A DNA stretch of 64,000 bases, from assembly GCA_052139675.1 (NCBI GenBank), contig JBKQWE010000071.1, positions 1 through 64,000 on the forward strand, given 5' to 3'. This document shows positions 48,478-57,763 of this stretch, piece by piece. Numbering within the stretch: position 1 is the stretch's first letter; the number at the start of each line of letters is the position of its first letter. Below the pieces are notes generated by a model. It was not told the DNA's origin and made no database searches. It saw only the letters and a program-made list of their open reading frames with translations. The stretch comes from JBEKCB01 sp052139675 (GTDB taxonomy: Bacteria; Planctomycetota; Brocadiia; CAIUPP01). The translations under genes and the position numbers were made by a program.

Positions 48478-50064
48478 ATGCTTCGAAGGAATTTAGCGCT
48501 CAGTCTCTCCGCCGCGGCAGTCTTGTGCCTGGCGGCTCCGTGTTGGAGCCAGGAGAAGCCGGCGGCCATTTACACAAAGGATAACGCGCCGGCTGCGCCC
48601 AAGCTCGATGATCTTGCCTTGAAGGGCAGCCTCTCGCAATACGGCATGACCTGGACGTTCGACAAGCCGGCCCGCGTCGGACAATTCGTCAACGGCGACT
48701 TCTACGTGGTCGGAGCGGTGACGGTCACCGAGATCTCCCCCAAGCCTCTTTACGGCGCCGAGATCCCCGCCGCCCAGCTCGACCACATGGATAAGGAGAA
48801 GCCGGAGAAGGACCGCGTCCACAATGGCTTCATGCTCAATCCGCCCGCCGCGATGAAGGTCTCTTACGACAGCGGCATCCGGAACTGGTTCGACCCGTCG
48901 CTGATTCAGAAACTCCCGGTCGCGATGAAGCCGGGCGATTCGCTCGTCTCGACCATCAGCATGCCGATGAGTCCCGTCGCCGGCGTCCAGGGCCGGCCCA
49001 TCACCCGGGGCGAGGAAGACAACAGCCCCGTCCGAGACGCCGCGGTGCTGACCTGCGTGGCCGAGCCGCAGCCGGCCGACGCGTTCCGCCCGGCGTTCTG
49101 CGACCGCACTCAGAAAATCTATCTCGCCCGCAACCTGAAGCGCGAATTGCTGCCCGCGGTCGCCCCGCAGGGCGACTTCCCCAAGCTCGAAAAATACATT
49201 CGCCTCACCCAGCGCCCGTGGGTCCACACCTGCTTCTTCGGCTTCGAAATCCCCAACGACGACATGCCCGGCTACGGCCAGCAGGTCGGCGAATGCTCCG
49301 GCAACTGCGCGCTGCTCCTCTGCTGCAAGTATACCCCGCAGCAGAAAGAGCCGCTCCTCATCAGCTTCGTCCAGGTGGGCATTGACCTCGGCGGGATGAT
49401 CCGCGCCGGGCATCCCGGCTGGGAATGCTGGGGCGGACACGGCAGCGGATGCAAACTGCCCATCTTCTTCGCCGGATTGCTCCTCGGCGACGACGAGCTC
49501 GCCCATATCCACAACTCATTCCCCAAGGCGCACTTTGGTGAGGATGAGCAGACCGCCTATGGCGATTGCTGGACCGGCGCCAAAGTCGTCTTCACCGGCC
49601 ACTCCGGCATAGACGAAGCCACCGGCATCGGCCGCAATTACGCTCGCACCAACGACGCCTGGGGCCCCTACGAGCATATTCAGCCCGCGAAATGGGTGGG
49701 CGGCAACTGGACCAGCGAAGCCTATCGCCGCGCCAACACCAGCGCCGCCTGGATCGGCCAGGCGCTCGCGATCCACCTTCTCCACGCCGAGAAAATCTGG
49801 AACCACGACGCGTTCCTGGATTACGTGGACCGCTGGATGTTCGAGAACGACGCCCCCGCCGTCAAGACTCTCGCCGCCCTCGGCCATAACTATGATCAGG
49901 ACTGGACGCGCGAGGGCACGTGCGAATGGAATCACTGGCACATAGCGATGTGGCAAAAGTATCGCGCCGGGGCCGATATGCCGCCGATTGACGGCTGGAA
50001 GCAGCCGCATGATGATTCCTACTACACCGCCGCCGTCGCAAAAGAACTGAAGCACCCGAGATAG
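48478..50064 (+). CDS. Secreted protein of unknown function
   Basis: A 528-residue protein. The start ATG at 48478 follows AGGAG; an upstream ATG at 48382 overlaps the promoter -10 and is excluded. Residues 1-24 are a signal peptide ending A-P-C-W-S-Q. The N-terminal half is beta-rich; the C-terminal half is rich in Trp, His and Cys (C-S-G-N-C-A-L-L-L-C-C, G-W-E-C-W-G-G-H-G-S-G-C, H-I-H-N-S-F-P-K-A-H). These spaced cysteines may form disulfides. I do not recognise the family; it has no clear catalytic motif. It is a single-gene unit. Confidence 0.75.
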   Translation: MLRRNLALSLSAAAVLCLAAPCWSQEKPAAIYTKDNAPAAPKLDDLALKGSLSQYGMTWTFDKPARVGQFVNGDFYVVGAVTVTEISPKPLYGAEIPAAQLDHMDKEKPEKDRVHNGFMLNPPAAMKVSYDSGIRNWFDPSLIQKLPVAMKPGDSLVSTISMPMSPVAGVQGRPITRGEEDNSPVRDAAVLTCVAEPQPADAFRPAFCDRTQKIYLARNLKRELLPAVAPQGDFPKLEKYIRLTQRPWVHTCFFGFEIPNDDMPGYGQQVGECSGNCALLLCCKYTPQQKEPLLISFVQVGIDLGGMIRAGHPGWECWGGHGSGCKLPIFFAGLLLGDDELAHIHNSFPKAHFGEDEQTAYGDCWTGAKVVFTGHSGIDEATGIGRNYARTNDAWGPYEHIQPAKWVGGNWTSEAYRRANTSAAWIGQALAIHLLHAEKIWNHDAFLDYVDRWMFENDAPAVKTLAALGHNYDQDWTREGTCEWNHWHIAMWQKYRAGADMPPIDGWKQPHDDSYYTAAVAKELKHPR

Positions 50065-50455
50065 AGCGGCAGACAGAATCGCCGCCGCGACGACACTGAA
50101 GCGCGGCCGGGTTTGCAAAGCATCTTTTGCGTGCCATACTGTCTTCAAATGCGAGGCCCGGAATCGTGCGGCTGACCATTGACGAGAAGGCGGTCCCGGG
50201 CATTCAAGAGACGACCGGGAAGCGCAAACGCTCGCCGGCCGTGCGCGAGGCGCCGGAGCGGCCCCTGTGTGAGCGGGAGAAGAGAGAACTCCCGGATCAA
50301 ATTCTTCCCCCGCGCGGATAGGCTAACGCCTTAGACCGCTTGCCAAATGGCGGCCGAAGGGAGCGAAAGGTGTCCGACCGCGAAAGAGCAGGGGACAATA
50401 ACCACTGTCCCCGGAGCTTGCCAAAGCTAGTGGAATGCCCTGATGAGGCGACTTA
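50065..50455. other. Intergenic region without a clear gene
   Basis: An open frame of 64 codons (50127-50321) is present but begins without a good ATG or ribosome site and shows no convincing family match. Nothing else recognisable. Confidence 0.5.
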
Positions 50456-51103
50456 ATGCCAGGTGACATGCGCCGTTTCGTAGATCGCTTTGACCGACGG
50501 CCCGGCGTGAAAGAGGACGCAGTCGCCAAGAGTGAGAAGCAGTTGGGTGTTAAACTTCCATCGGAGTACTTGGAGTTCTTGAAGTTCACCAATGGCGGAG
50601 AAGGCTTCATCGGCAAAGGTGACTATCTGATGCTCTGGAGCGTCGAGGAACTTGTCCCGCTGAACCAATCATACGAAGTTCAGAACTACGCTCCTGGTCT
50701 TCTGATCTTCGGGTCCGACGGCGGCGGCGAAGCCTACGGATTCGATACGAGGCCGCCGCAATGGCCGATTGTCCAAGTGCCCTTTGTTGGGATGGATTGG
50801 AATCTGGCGCGGCCAATGGGTGAGTCATTCGTTGCGTTCCTGGAAAGACTGCGTGAGGCTGAAGAAATGAAGGCGCCCCATCGAGAACCGAGCTCAGCTA
50901 CTCCAAGATGCAAGGGTAAGCAGATATTCGAAATTACGCCGGTAATTCTTGGTGGCAGCCCGACTGACCCCGCGAATAAAACTCTGCTGAGCAAGGAAGA
51001 TCATATTAAAGCTGTGACCTTCTGGAACAAAATTGTTGCGGACATACGCGGGAGAAGGGCGGACAGCGGGGCTGCTGGAAAAGCATCCATAGGCTTCGGA
51101 TGA
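50456..51103 (+). CDS. SMI1/KNR4 (SUKH)-domain protein
   Basis: A 215-residue protein whose first 130 residues match the SMI1/KNR4 (SUKH) fold: E-K-Q-L-G-V-K-L-P-S-E-Y-L-E-F-L-K-F-T-N-G-G-E-G, then L-I-F-G-S-D-G-G-G-E-A-Y-G-F-D. SUKH proteins are often immunity proteins against nuclease or other polymorphic toxins, but single copies also have housekeeping roles. The C-terminal 80 residues are low in recognisable features. No toxin gene is adjacent, so an orphan immunity role is only inferred. Confidence 0.8.
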   Translation: MPGDMRRFVDRFDRRPGVKEDAVAKSEKQLGVKLPSEYLEFLKFTNGGEGFIGKGDYLMLWSVEELVPLNQSYEVQNYAPGLLIFGSDGGGEAYGFDTRPPQWPIVQVPFVGMDWNLARPMGESFVAFLERLREAEEMKAPHREPSSATPRCKGKQIFEITPVILGGSPTDPANKTLLSKEDHIKAVTFWNKIVADIRGRRADSGAAGKASIGFG

Positions 51104-51290
51104 GGGGCCCGGGTCGGCTGAGCGGCCGCGGAAGACGATGGGCAAGGCGGCTGAGACGCTTCAGCCGGGCGACCGGGTGATTGTCCATGCCGGGGTCTAT
51201 CGCGAGTACGTGGAGCCGAGGAACTCTGGGCTTCCCGGTGCGCCGATCGTGTACGAGGCTGCGCTCGGCGAAAGGAGGAACAAGGGTGAG
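51104..51290 (+). pseudogene. Beta-helix protein fragment
   Basis: The frame around 51108-51275 reads D-E-G-P-G-S-A-E-R-P, T-M-G-K-A-A-E-T-L-Q-P-G-D-R-V and I-V-H-A-G-V-Y-R-E-Y-V-E-P. This is the N-terminal start of a right-handed parallel beta-helix / pectate-lyase-like protein. Only about 55 codons remain; the 3' part has been replaced by the GNAT gene. It is a remnant of a polysaccharide-associated gene. Confidence 0.55.
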
Positions 51291-52098
51291 GCGCGCCGTC
51301 GAAGGCGACCGCACGCGACTGCTGGAGTATCTCCGGTGCGAACCGGAGGTCAACCTGTTCATCGCGGGAGACATTGCGAACTTCGGCTTCAACTCCCCGG
51401 CGGTGGACTACTACATCCAGGAATCGGACGGCTCGATTTCCGCTGTACTGACGCGGTTCCGCACCAACCTCCTTCCCTATACTCGCGACCTGTCCGGCGA
51501 CCTCGGACCGATCGCGGAGGCGATGAACGCCCGCCTGCGGCCCGTCGGCGGGTGGATGGTTTCGGGCAAGAAACAGATCCTCGACAGGATTCAGCCGCTG
51601 TTGTCGCTGCCGCCGCGCGATGCGCGGGACATGTTTCTGTGCGCGTGCCGCAAGGTGCAGCCCGGCGTTCCTCCGGACAGACTGCCGATGGTGGTCCGCG
51701 CCTCGGCCTCCGACGCCGCCGAGATCTATGCCCTGATCCAGTCGCTCCGGGAATTCGCCGGCGGAGGCATGAGCGTTGAGACCCTGGCCGAGGAGATCGC
51801 CTCCGGGAAGACGCGCGTGGCCATCATCCGCGATGCGGAATCGGGGATGCTCGTCTCCTGCGCGTCCGCCGTGGCGGAGACGGACGCGGCCGCGATGGTC
51901 ATCCTGGTGGGCACCGACGTGCGGCACCGTCGAAGGGGCTACGCCAGCGCCTGCGTTTATTATCTCGTCCACGACCTGGAGCGGCGCGGCAAATCGGCCT
52001 GCCTGTTCTTTCACAATCCCGAGGCGGGCGCGATCTACCATCGCCTGGGATTCGTCAACATCGGAATGTGGAAAATGCTCAAGTTTGGCGGGAGATGA
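51286..52098 (+). CDS. GNAT N-acetyltransferase
   Basis: A 270-residue protein starting at GTG 51286, nine bases or so after a strong AAAGGAGG site, which decides the start over the upstream ATG. Two halves are seen; the C-terminal GNAT fold has the acetyl-CoA loop R-H-R-R-R-G-Y-A-S-A (the R-x-x-G-x-G/A motif) and N-P-E-A-G-A-I-Y-H-R-L-G-F near the end. The N-terminal half resembles the DUF4081-type or degenerate GNAT repeats. Substrate unknown. The next gene starts three bases downstream. Confidence 0.82.
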   Translation: MRRAVEGDRTRLLEYLRCEPEVNLFIAGDIANFGFNSPAVDYYIQESDGSISAVLTRFRTNLLPYTRDLSGDLGPIAEAMNARLRPVGGWMVSGKKQILDRIQPLLSLPPRDARDMFLCACRKVQPGVPPDRLPMVVRASASDAAEIYALIQSLREFAGGGMSVETLAEEIASGKTRVAIIRDAESGMLVSCASAVAETDAAAMVILVGTDVRHRRRGYASACVYYLVHDLERRGKSACLFFHNPEAGAIYHRLGFVNIGMWKMLKFGGR

Positions 52099-52100
52099 CC

Positions 52101-52553
52101 ATGCGCAGAAGTGAACGAGAGATCACCGACCCTGCCGTGATGGAGGACGTCCTGTTGAAGGCGACGGTCTGCCGTCTCGGACTGTGTGACGACGAGCAGC
52201 CCTACGTCGTCCCGATGAACTTCGGCTACGAAAACCGGACGCTGTACTTCCACTCCGCGAGCGAAGGGCAGAAGCTCGACATCCTGCGCAGGAACAACCG
52301 GGTATGTTTCCAGGTGGATACGGACGTGGAGATCGTCGTCGGGGGAAGCGGCTGCAATTGCCGGGCGAGGTACCGCAGCGTCATTGGCTTCGGCCTGGCG
52401 ACCTTTATCGAGGATCCTACGGAAAAGCGCCGGGCGCTCGCCGTGCTGATGCGGCACTACGCCTCGGGAACGTTCGTCTTTCCCGCGGATGCCGTTGCCA
52501 AAACGTGCGTCTTCCGCGTGGACATCACCCGCATGACCGGGAAGCAAGCCTGA
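52101..52553 (+). CDS. Pyridoxamine 5'-phosphate oxidase-like flavoprotein (NimA-like)
   Basis: A 150-residue split-barrel protein. R-L-G-L-C-D-D-E-Q-P-Y-V-V-P-M-N-F-G-Y binds flavin in this family; L-Y-F-H-S-A-S-E-G-Q-K and Y-R-S-V-I-G-F-G are typical of the NimA/HugZ-type group. NimA-like proteins can reduce nitro compounds, but most members are uncharacterised. ATG 52101 has GGGAG at six bases; ATG 52095 overlapping the GNAT stop is an alternative. It is coupled to the GNAT gene. Confidence 0.85.
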   Translation: MRRSEREITDPAVMEDVLLKATVCRLGLCDDEQPYVVPMNFGYENRTLYFHSASEGQKLDILRRNNRVCFQVDTDVEIVVGGSGCNCRARYRSVIGFGLATFIEDPTEKRRALAVLMRHYASGTFVFPADAVAKTCVFRVDITRMTGKQA

Positions 52554-52621
52554 TGCGGACTCTGCTTGCGGGCCGGCGATCAGGCACGTCGGCCGACGCT
52601 GCGGGCGCCGGCGAAAAAGGC

Positions 52622-52650
52622 TTGACAAGCGGAAAGCGGAAGCGCAAACT
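52622..52650 (+). promoter_or_regulatory. Promoter of the DUF6057/PD40 operon
   Basis: TTGACA (52622-52627) and CAAACT (52645-52650) are 17 bases apart on the plus strand. The -10 match is weak, the -35 perfect. Confidence 0.5.
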
Positions 52651-52707
52651 ACCTCCCGCCAGCGCGGGGCGCGTACCCATTCACGCTGAAGCAGGACAAC
52701 AACCGCT

Positions 52708-54603
52708 TTGTATGGCATTTGGCACAAGGGTGGCCCGGAGGTTCAGACCATCGGGGATGGGACGAAGTCAGCGACGGTCCCGGTGCTTCTGAGAAGGCCC
52801 TCCTCGCGGCAGGCCGGCATGGCCGCCTTTTCCGCACTCTTCTTCATCTCGTTTTTCCTCTACCTCTGGTTACGCATAGATCCCGCGCTTCTTTGGGGTT
52901 TCCTGCGGTCCCGAGAGTTCCCTTCTTTCCGGAAGGGAGCGGATTTCCTCGGGGCCTTTCTGCCGTACCCGGGAGGGCCGATCGGGTACGTGGCGGCGTA
53001 CCTCTCTCAGTTGTACTACTGGTCCTGGGTCGGCTCGCTGATCCTCACCATCGTTGGCGCGCTGCTTTGCCTGGCCGCCTTCGGCGTGTTCCAGGCGCTC
53101 GGCGGCGCCCGGGCGCGCGCTCTTTACTTCGCGCCGGCCGTGCTGCTCCTGGCGCTTTATAACCTGTACGGCCATCTGCTGGCCGCTGCCCTGGCGCTGC
53201 TGGCCGCACTGCTTTTCGTGAATATCTACGCGCGGCTGGCGCCTCGATCCGCCTGGCTGAGGTTGGCGGCATTCCTGGTCCTGTCCGCGGCGGTGTACTA
53301 TCTCGCGGCCGGCGCGTACCTGGTTTTTGCGGCGTTATGCGGAATCCTGGAACTGTTGACCCGGCGGCGGCTTCTTCTGGGCGCGTGCTGTATCGTGTGC
53401 GTCGCAGGAGTTCCCTGGCTCGCCGAGAAGTGCGTCTTCCCCGTCAGCACCTTCGAGGCCTCTCTGCGCCTGCTTCCCTTCTCGTTGCCGAAAACAGGAC
53501 CGATTCCAATTCTCGCGCTGGGCCTGTATCTTTTCTGTCCCGTCGTTGGATTGCTCATCGCCCTTTGGCGCCGGTTCGGCGGAGAGCGGTTGCAGCCGGC
53601 CGAAGGCGCGCCCGCGAGAGGGTGGTTTAAGCAGGCGCTCGAATCGCCGCTTCTGGTCATCCTGGCCGCCATCCCGATCTGTTTCTCGTTGAACCAGGAC
53701 GTCAGGAGGCCCCTTAGAATCGAAAGCTGGGCGAGCCAGGGCCGATGGCAGCAGATCCTCGCGCAAGCCGAACACCTCTCGCGCGCGCAGTACAATCCGG
53801 AGATCAATTGGGAGGTCAAGAGGGCGCTCTATCACGCCGGCCTGATGCCCGAGAGTCTGTTCAAGTATGTCCAATACCCCGGGACCCTTGTGAGCCTTGT
53901 GCCCTCCGCGGGCGGCGAAGCCAGCGATATCTGGATTGAACTGGGAGACGTGGCCGAGGCGGAACACCTGGCGTACGAGACGCTGGAACTGGACGGCGAC
54001 CGGCCGAGGAACCTGCAGCGGCTGGCGCTGATCAACATAGCCAAGGGCAAGACAGAGGCCGCGCGCGTTTTCCTCGGCGCCCTCGCGCTGGACCCGGTAC
54101 GCGGGTGGCTGGGCAGGCTCGGCCTGGAGCGTTTGCAGGCCGACCCGGAGCTCGCCGGCGACCCGGAAGTCCAGCGCCTGCGCGCCTGCAGGCCGAAACG
54201 CGACACCGTCAAGTTCGGTTCCATCGAAGACAAGCTGCTGGCGCTCCTGGAGGCCAACCGGCGGAATCGAATGGCGTTCGAATATTTGATGAGCCACTAT
54301 CTGCTGTCCGGCCAGCTCGACAAGTTCGCCCTGAACATCCGCCGCCTCGACGATTTCGACTATCCCGCCATTCCTCGCCTTTACGAGGAGGCGATACTGG
54401 TCTATGCGGCGACCTCCGGCCGGCAGATTGACCTGAACGGCCGGCGCATCAGGCCGGAGACTCTCGAACGGTTTCAGCGCGTCGGCAACATTCTCGCTTC
54501 TCATGGCAACGATCATGCCGGCGCGCTCAGAGAGGTTGCGCGGGACTACGGCGGCAGTTTCTTCTGGTGGGACCTGGCCATGAGAGAGCGGCGACCGGAA
54601 TGA
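52708..54603 (+). CDS. DUF6057-like membrane protein with TPR-like C-terminus
   Basis: A protein of up to 631 residues. About eight transmembrane segments lie in residues 40-360, starting F-S-A-L-F-F-I-S-F-F-L-Y-L-W-L-R-I-D-P-A-L. The remaining 270 residues are soluble helical repeats with TPR character (A-E-H-L-A-Y-E-T-L-E-L-D-G-D). This matches DUF6057 proteins. The start is uncertain: TTG 52708 is the longest; an internal ATG 52819 would remove a polar stretch. The next gene overlaps its stop (ATGA), so the pair is co-translated. In related bacteria the same two-gene arrangement occurs, so they probably form one membrane complex of unknown role. Confidence 0.78.
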   Translation: MYGIWHKGGPEVQTIGDGTKSATVPVLLRRPSSRQAGMAAFSALFFISFFLYLWLRIDPALLWGFLRSREFPSFRKGADFLGAFLPYPGGPIGYVAAYLSQLYYWSWVGSLILTIVGALLCLAAFGVFQALGGARARALYFAPAVLLLALYNLYGHLLAAALALLAALLFVNIYARLAPRSAWLRLAAFLVLSAAVYYLAAGAYLVFAALCGILELLTRRRLLLGACCIVCVAGVPWLAEKCVFPVSTFEASLRLLPFSLPKTGPIPILALGLYLFCPVVGLLIALWRRFGGERLQPAEGAPARGWFKQALESPLLVILAAIPICFSLNQDVRRPLRIESWASQGRWQQILAQAEHLSRAQYNPEINWEVKRALYHAGLMPESLFKYVQYPGTLVSLVPSAGGEASDIWIELGDVAEAEHLAYETLELDGDRPRNLQRLALINIAKGKTEAARVFLGALALDPVRGWLGRLGLERLQADPELAGDPEVQRLRACRPKRDTVKFGSIEDKLLALLEANRRNRMAFEYLMSHYLLSGQLDKFALNIRRLDDFDYPAIPRLYEEAILVYAATSGRQIDLNGRRIRPETLERFQRVGNILASHGNDHAGALREVARDYGGSFFWWDLAMRERRPE

Positions 54604-56195
54604 GGAAGCGGACACTCTGCGTGCTGCTGTTCTGCGCGGCGCTTGCGCTATCGGCCGCCTCCCTGTGCTGCCGGCCGCGTCCCGGCGCGGGAGACCTCGC
54701 GAATTGCGCGCCCGTGAACCGGCTTCCGCACATACGCCCCGACTACTCCGGGACCGTCATTCCGCCGAACATCGCGCCGATGAATTTCGTCGTAGAGGAG
54801 CCGGGCGCGGAATACTATGTCAGAATATCGTCGAAGCGCGGAGACGGCATTGAGATTTCCAGCGGCGCCCCCGTGATCGAGATCCCGTTGAGGCCATGGA
54901 AGAAGCTCCTGGCGGCCAATCGCGGGGAGGACCTTCGTTTCGATCTCTGCGTGCGGCCGGCCGGCGGCCGGTGGGAGCGGTTCGACAGCGTCGTCAACAA
55001 GGTCGCGCAAGAGGAGATGGACGGTTACCTGGTGTACCGTCTGATCAACCCGCTGTACAACCTTCATTCGGTGATGAGCATTCGCCAGCGGAACCTGCAG
55101 AACTTCGACGAAACGGTCCTTCTCGACAGCAGGGATTTCCGCGATCAGTGCATGAACTGCCACTCGTTCCTCAACAACCGGCCCGACCACATGATCGTGC
55201 AGGCGCGCGGCGCCACAGGGGGCATGCTCCTCTTGCGCGACGGGGCGCTCACGAAGGTGGATACCCGCACGAAGCTCAATCCCGGCCCTGCTGCGTTCGT
55301 CTCCTGGCACCCGAGCGGGCGCTTGATCGCCTTCTCGGTCAATACGCTGAGGCAGTTTTTCCATTCCGTCAGGACCGAACAGCGCGACGTTGTGGACATG
55401 GGTTCTCAGTTGGCCATCTACTCGTTCGACTCGAACAGCATCACGAGCACGCCCAAGCTCACCCGGCCCGACCGCCTGGAGACATGGCCGACCTGGTCGC
55501 CGGACGGCCGCTGGCTGTACTTCTGCTCCGCTCCCAAGCTATGGGGCAACGCCAAGCAAATCCCGCCGGACCGCTACGACGAACTCAAGTACGACCTGAT
55601 GCGCATCGGCTATGACCCGGGCGCCGGCGCCTGGGGCGAAGTCGAGACCGTCCTCTCCTCGGAGGAGACCGGCTTGAGCATCACGCAGCCCAGGATCTCC
55701 CCGGACGGAAAATTCCTCGTATTCTGCATGTCCGAGTACAGCACGTTCCCCACCTTCCAGCAGAACAGCGATTTGTACCTGATGGATCTCAGGACCGGCC
55801 GCTATGCGCCCATGGAGTGCAACAGCGACCAGGCGGAGTCGTGGCACTGCTGGTCGAGCAACAGCCATTGGCTCGCGTTCACCAGCAAGAGAGGGACCGG
55901 CCTGCTGGGCCGAGTGTACTTCAGCTACATTGATGAAAACGGAAACGCGCGGAAGCCGTTCATCCTGCCGCAGCGGAACCCGGCCTTCTATGATTCCTTC
56001 CTGAAGCTTTATCAGTTGCCGGAGCTTATCGTCGGACCTGTCCCCGTGAGCGAGCATGAGTTCGCCCGCGTCATTCTCGCCCCCAGCGCGGTCACCGGCC
56101 AATTGGCCGTCACGGGTGCGACCCCGAAGGCCGAAACCGGCCCGACGCCGCCCATGTACGGCCCTGTCCCGGAGACGGAAAGCGACGAGGAATAG
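54600..56195 (+). CDS. TolB/PD40-like propeller lipoprotein with one CxxCH haem motif
   Basis: A 531-residue secreted protein with an N-terminal signal segment (C-V-L-L-F-C-A-A-L-A-L-S-A-A-S-L-C-C). The C-C may be a lipobox-like site. Residues about 60-175 are a beta-rich domain; C-M-N-C-H-S at about residue 180 is a c-type haem-binding motif. Residues about 215-480 are PD40/TolB propeller repeats (W-H-P-S-G-R-L-I-A-F-S, W-S-P-D-G-R-W-L-Y-F, I-S-P-D-G-K-F-L-V-F). The start overlaps the DUF6057-like gene. A single haem in front of a propeller suggests electron transfer or sensing at the membrane. Partner and donor are unknown. Confidence 0.8.
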   Translation: MRKRTLCVLLFCAALALSAASLCCRPRPGAGDLANCAPVNRLPHIRPDYSGTVIPPNIAPMNFVVEEPGAEYYVRISSKRGDGIEISSGAPVIEIPLRPWKKLLAANRGEDLRFDLCVRPAGGRWERFDSVVNKVAQEEMDGYLVYRLINPLYNLHSVMSIRQRNLQNFDETVLLDSRDFRDQCMNCHSFLNNRPDHMIVQARGATGGMLLLRDGALTKVDTRTKLNPGPAAFVSWHPSGRLIAFSVNTLRQFFHSVRTEQRDVVDMGSQLAIYSFDSNSITSTPKLTRPDRLETWPTWSPDGRWLYFCSAPKLWGNAKQIPPDRYDELKYDLMRIGYDPGAGAWGEVETVLSSEETGLSITQPRISPDGKFLVFCMSEYSTFPTFQQNSDLYLMDLRTGRYAPMECNSDQAESWHCWSSNSHWLAFTSKRGTGLLGRVYFSYIDENGNARKPFILPQRNPAFYDSFLKLYQLPELIVGPVPVSEHEFARVILAPSAVTGQLAVTGATPKAETGPTPPMYGPVPETESDEE

Positions 56196-56260
56196 GCCGC
56201 CGGCGTCTCAGCCGGCCGTGGTGCTATCAGGGAAAACAGCGACGGGGACGGAGCCTGCGG

Positions 56261-57736
56261 TCAGACGCGCGTGGCCAGTTCGTGCGGCTGGACGCGGGGC
56301 GAGTGCGCGCCGCAGCTTTCGGCCTTTTCGGCCTCCGGCGTGCCGGCCGGGCTCGCGTAAAACCCGAACTCGCGCAGGAGCCGCAGTTTCGGCAGGACGT
56401 TGCCTTCCAGGTCGATGTGGAAGAACCCGGAGAAGATGTCCGGGTTGTCCGTGATGAGCTGGAAATACCGCCGGTAGCGCTCCGGGATGCGGATGCCGCC
56501 GTCCACGTAAATCTCGTGGCCGGTGCAGACGAACTCCGGCAGCAGCCAGGGCGAAAATTCGAGCTTCGCCTTCGCCGACCACTCGCGGTAGACCTCCGTC
56601 TGCGGCAGCAGCGAGAGCAGGCTCGGCAGGATGCGCGCGCCCATCATGCGGAACGAGATCATCTGGAAGAGCGACTGCCGGAAGTCCTCGATCGTCTCGA
56701 ACGGGAATCCCCAGACGTAGAACGTGTCCACGCGCGGGAAAATGGGGATCGCCATCGGCACGACCTCGAGCGCCTGCGCGGCGGTGAAGCCCTTGCGGAT
56801 GATCTCCAGCACGCGGTCCGAGCCGGACTCGATGCCGAACCGCAGTTCCAGGCAGCCGCACGCGGCCATCGCGCGCATCATCTCCTCGTCCACCAGGTTC
56901 ACGCGGCCGAACGCCTTCCATTCCAGCTTCAGCCCCGTGCGCGCCAGCTCGTCGCAGAACGCCATCACCTGCCGTTTGCCGGAGACGAAGAACTCGTCCT
57001 GGAAGAGGAACAGGTCCGCGCCGGCGCGCTCGTGGATGAGCTTCATCTCCGCCACGATGTTCCGCGGGCTCCGCGAGTAGCTCTCCAGGTTCCACACCGG
57101 CGCCACCGAGCAGAACGTGCACGGATACGGGCAGCCGCGGCTGGTCATCAGCCCGTAACCGGCGTAGCGTTTCAGCTCGATCTTGTCGAAGGCCGGGAAC
57201 GGGATGCTGTCGAGATCGCGGATGCGCGCGCGGTCGGCGTTGTGGCGGATTTTTCCTGCGCCGTCGCGGTAGGAGATGCCGGCGACGCCGGCGAGATCGG
57301 CCCCGGAGTTCAGTGCGCGAAGCAGCTCCGGCCCGGTCAGCTCGCCTTCGCCGCGGCAGATGACGTCGATCCAGGGAAAGCGCGCGAGCACTTTCTCCTC
57401 GACCGACTTCGACCCGACGCCGCCGAGGACGAGCGTGCGGCCGGGATAACGCTTCTTCAGCGCCTGCATCGCCAGGATGGTGAACGGCAGCAGGTTCGCC
57501 ATGCACGAGAGCCCGATGACCGGCGCGGACTCCTTGAGGAAATCGAGAAATGCGACGATGTCGAACGGATCGTCGGTGGCGCAGGTCTGGTAATCGCGGA
57601 AATCCACCTCGAAGCCGGCGTCCTCGAGCGCGCGGGTGAGATACAGGCAGCCGAGCGGCACGTGCAGCTCGCGCTCGATCTCCTCGCCGTAGCGCATGAA
57701 GAGCATGTTCAGGTTGACCAGCGTGATGTCGGCCAT
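56261..57736 (-). CDS. B12-binding radical SAM enzyme
   Basis: A 491-residue enzyme. Residues about 1-130 form a cobalamin-binding domain (L-P-L-G-C-L-Y-L-T-R-A-L-E-D-A-G-F, G-L-S-C-M-A-N-L, L-V-L-G-G-V-G). Residues about 180-410 are the radical SAM domain with the cluster motif C-P-Y-P-C-T-F-C and later E-L-R-F-G-I-E-S-G-S. Such enzymes do methylations, ring contractions or peptide modifications. It starts 27 bases after the stop of the leader/G-x-R-P-D protein gene on the same strand and is probably co-transcribed with it, so that protein is a candidate substrate. The C-terminus is polar and unrelated to known SPASM domains. Confidence 0.88.
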   Translation of the reverse strand: MADITLVNLNMLFMRYGEEIERELHVPLGCLYLTRALEDAGFEVDFRDYQTCATDDPFDIVAFLDFLKESAPVIGLSCMANLLPFTILAMQALKKRYPGRTLVLGGVGSKSVEEKVLARFPWIDVICRGEGELTGPELLRALNSGADLAGVAGISYRDGAGKIRHNADRARIRDLDSIPFPAFDKIELKRYAGYGLMTSRGCPYPCTFCSVAPVWNLESYSRSPRNIVAEMKLIHERAGADLFLFQDEFFVSGKRQVMAFCDELARTGLKLEWKAFGRVNLVDEEMMRAMAACGCLELRFGIESGSDRVLEIIRKGFTAAQALEVVPMAIPIFPRVDTFYVWGFPFETIEDFRQSLFQMISFRMMGARILPSLLSLLPQTEVYREWSAKAKLEFSPWLLPEFVCTGHEIYVDGGIRIPERYRRYFQLITDNPDIFSGFFHIDLEGNVLPKLRLLREFGFYASPAGTPEAEKAESCGAHSPRVQPHELATRV

Positions 57737-57763
57737 TCTCCGTTCCTTCTCACGTTGCCGTCG

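Noticed and set aside
50127..50321. A small gene resembling the start of ferredoxin-like redox subunits (R-L-T-I-D)
   Set aside because: Only a few residues match, there is no cysteine cluster, and no start codon or ribosome site is convincing.
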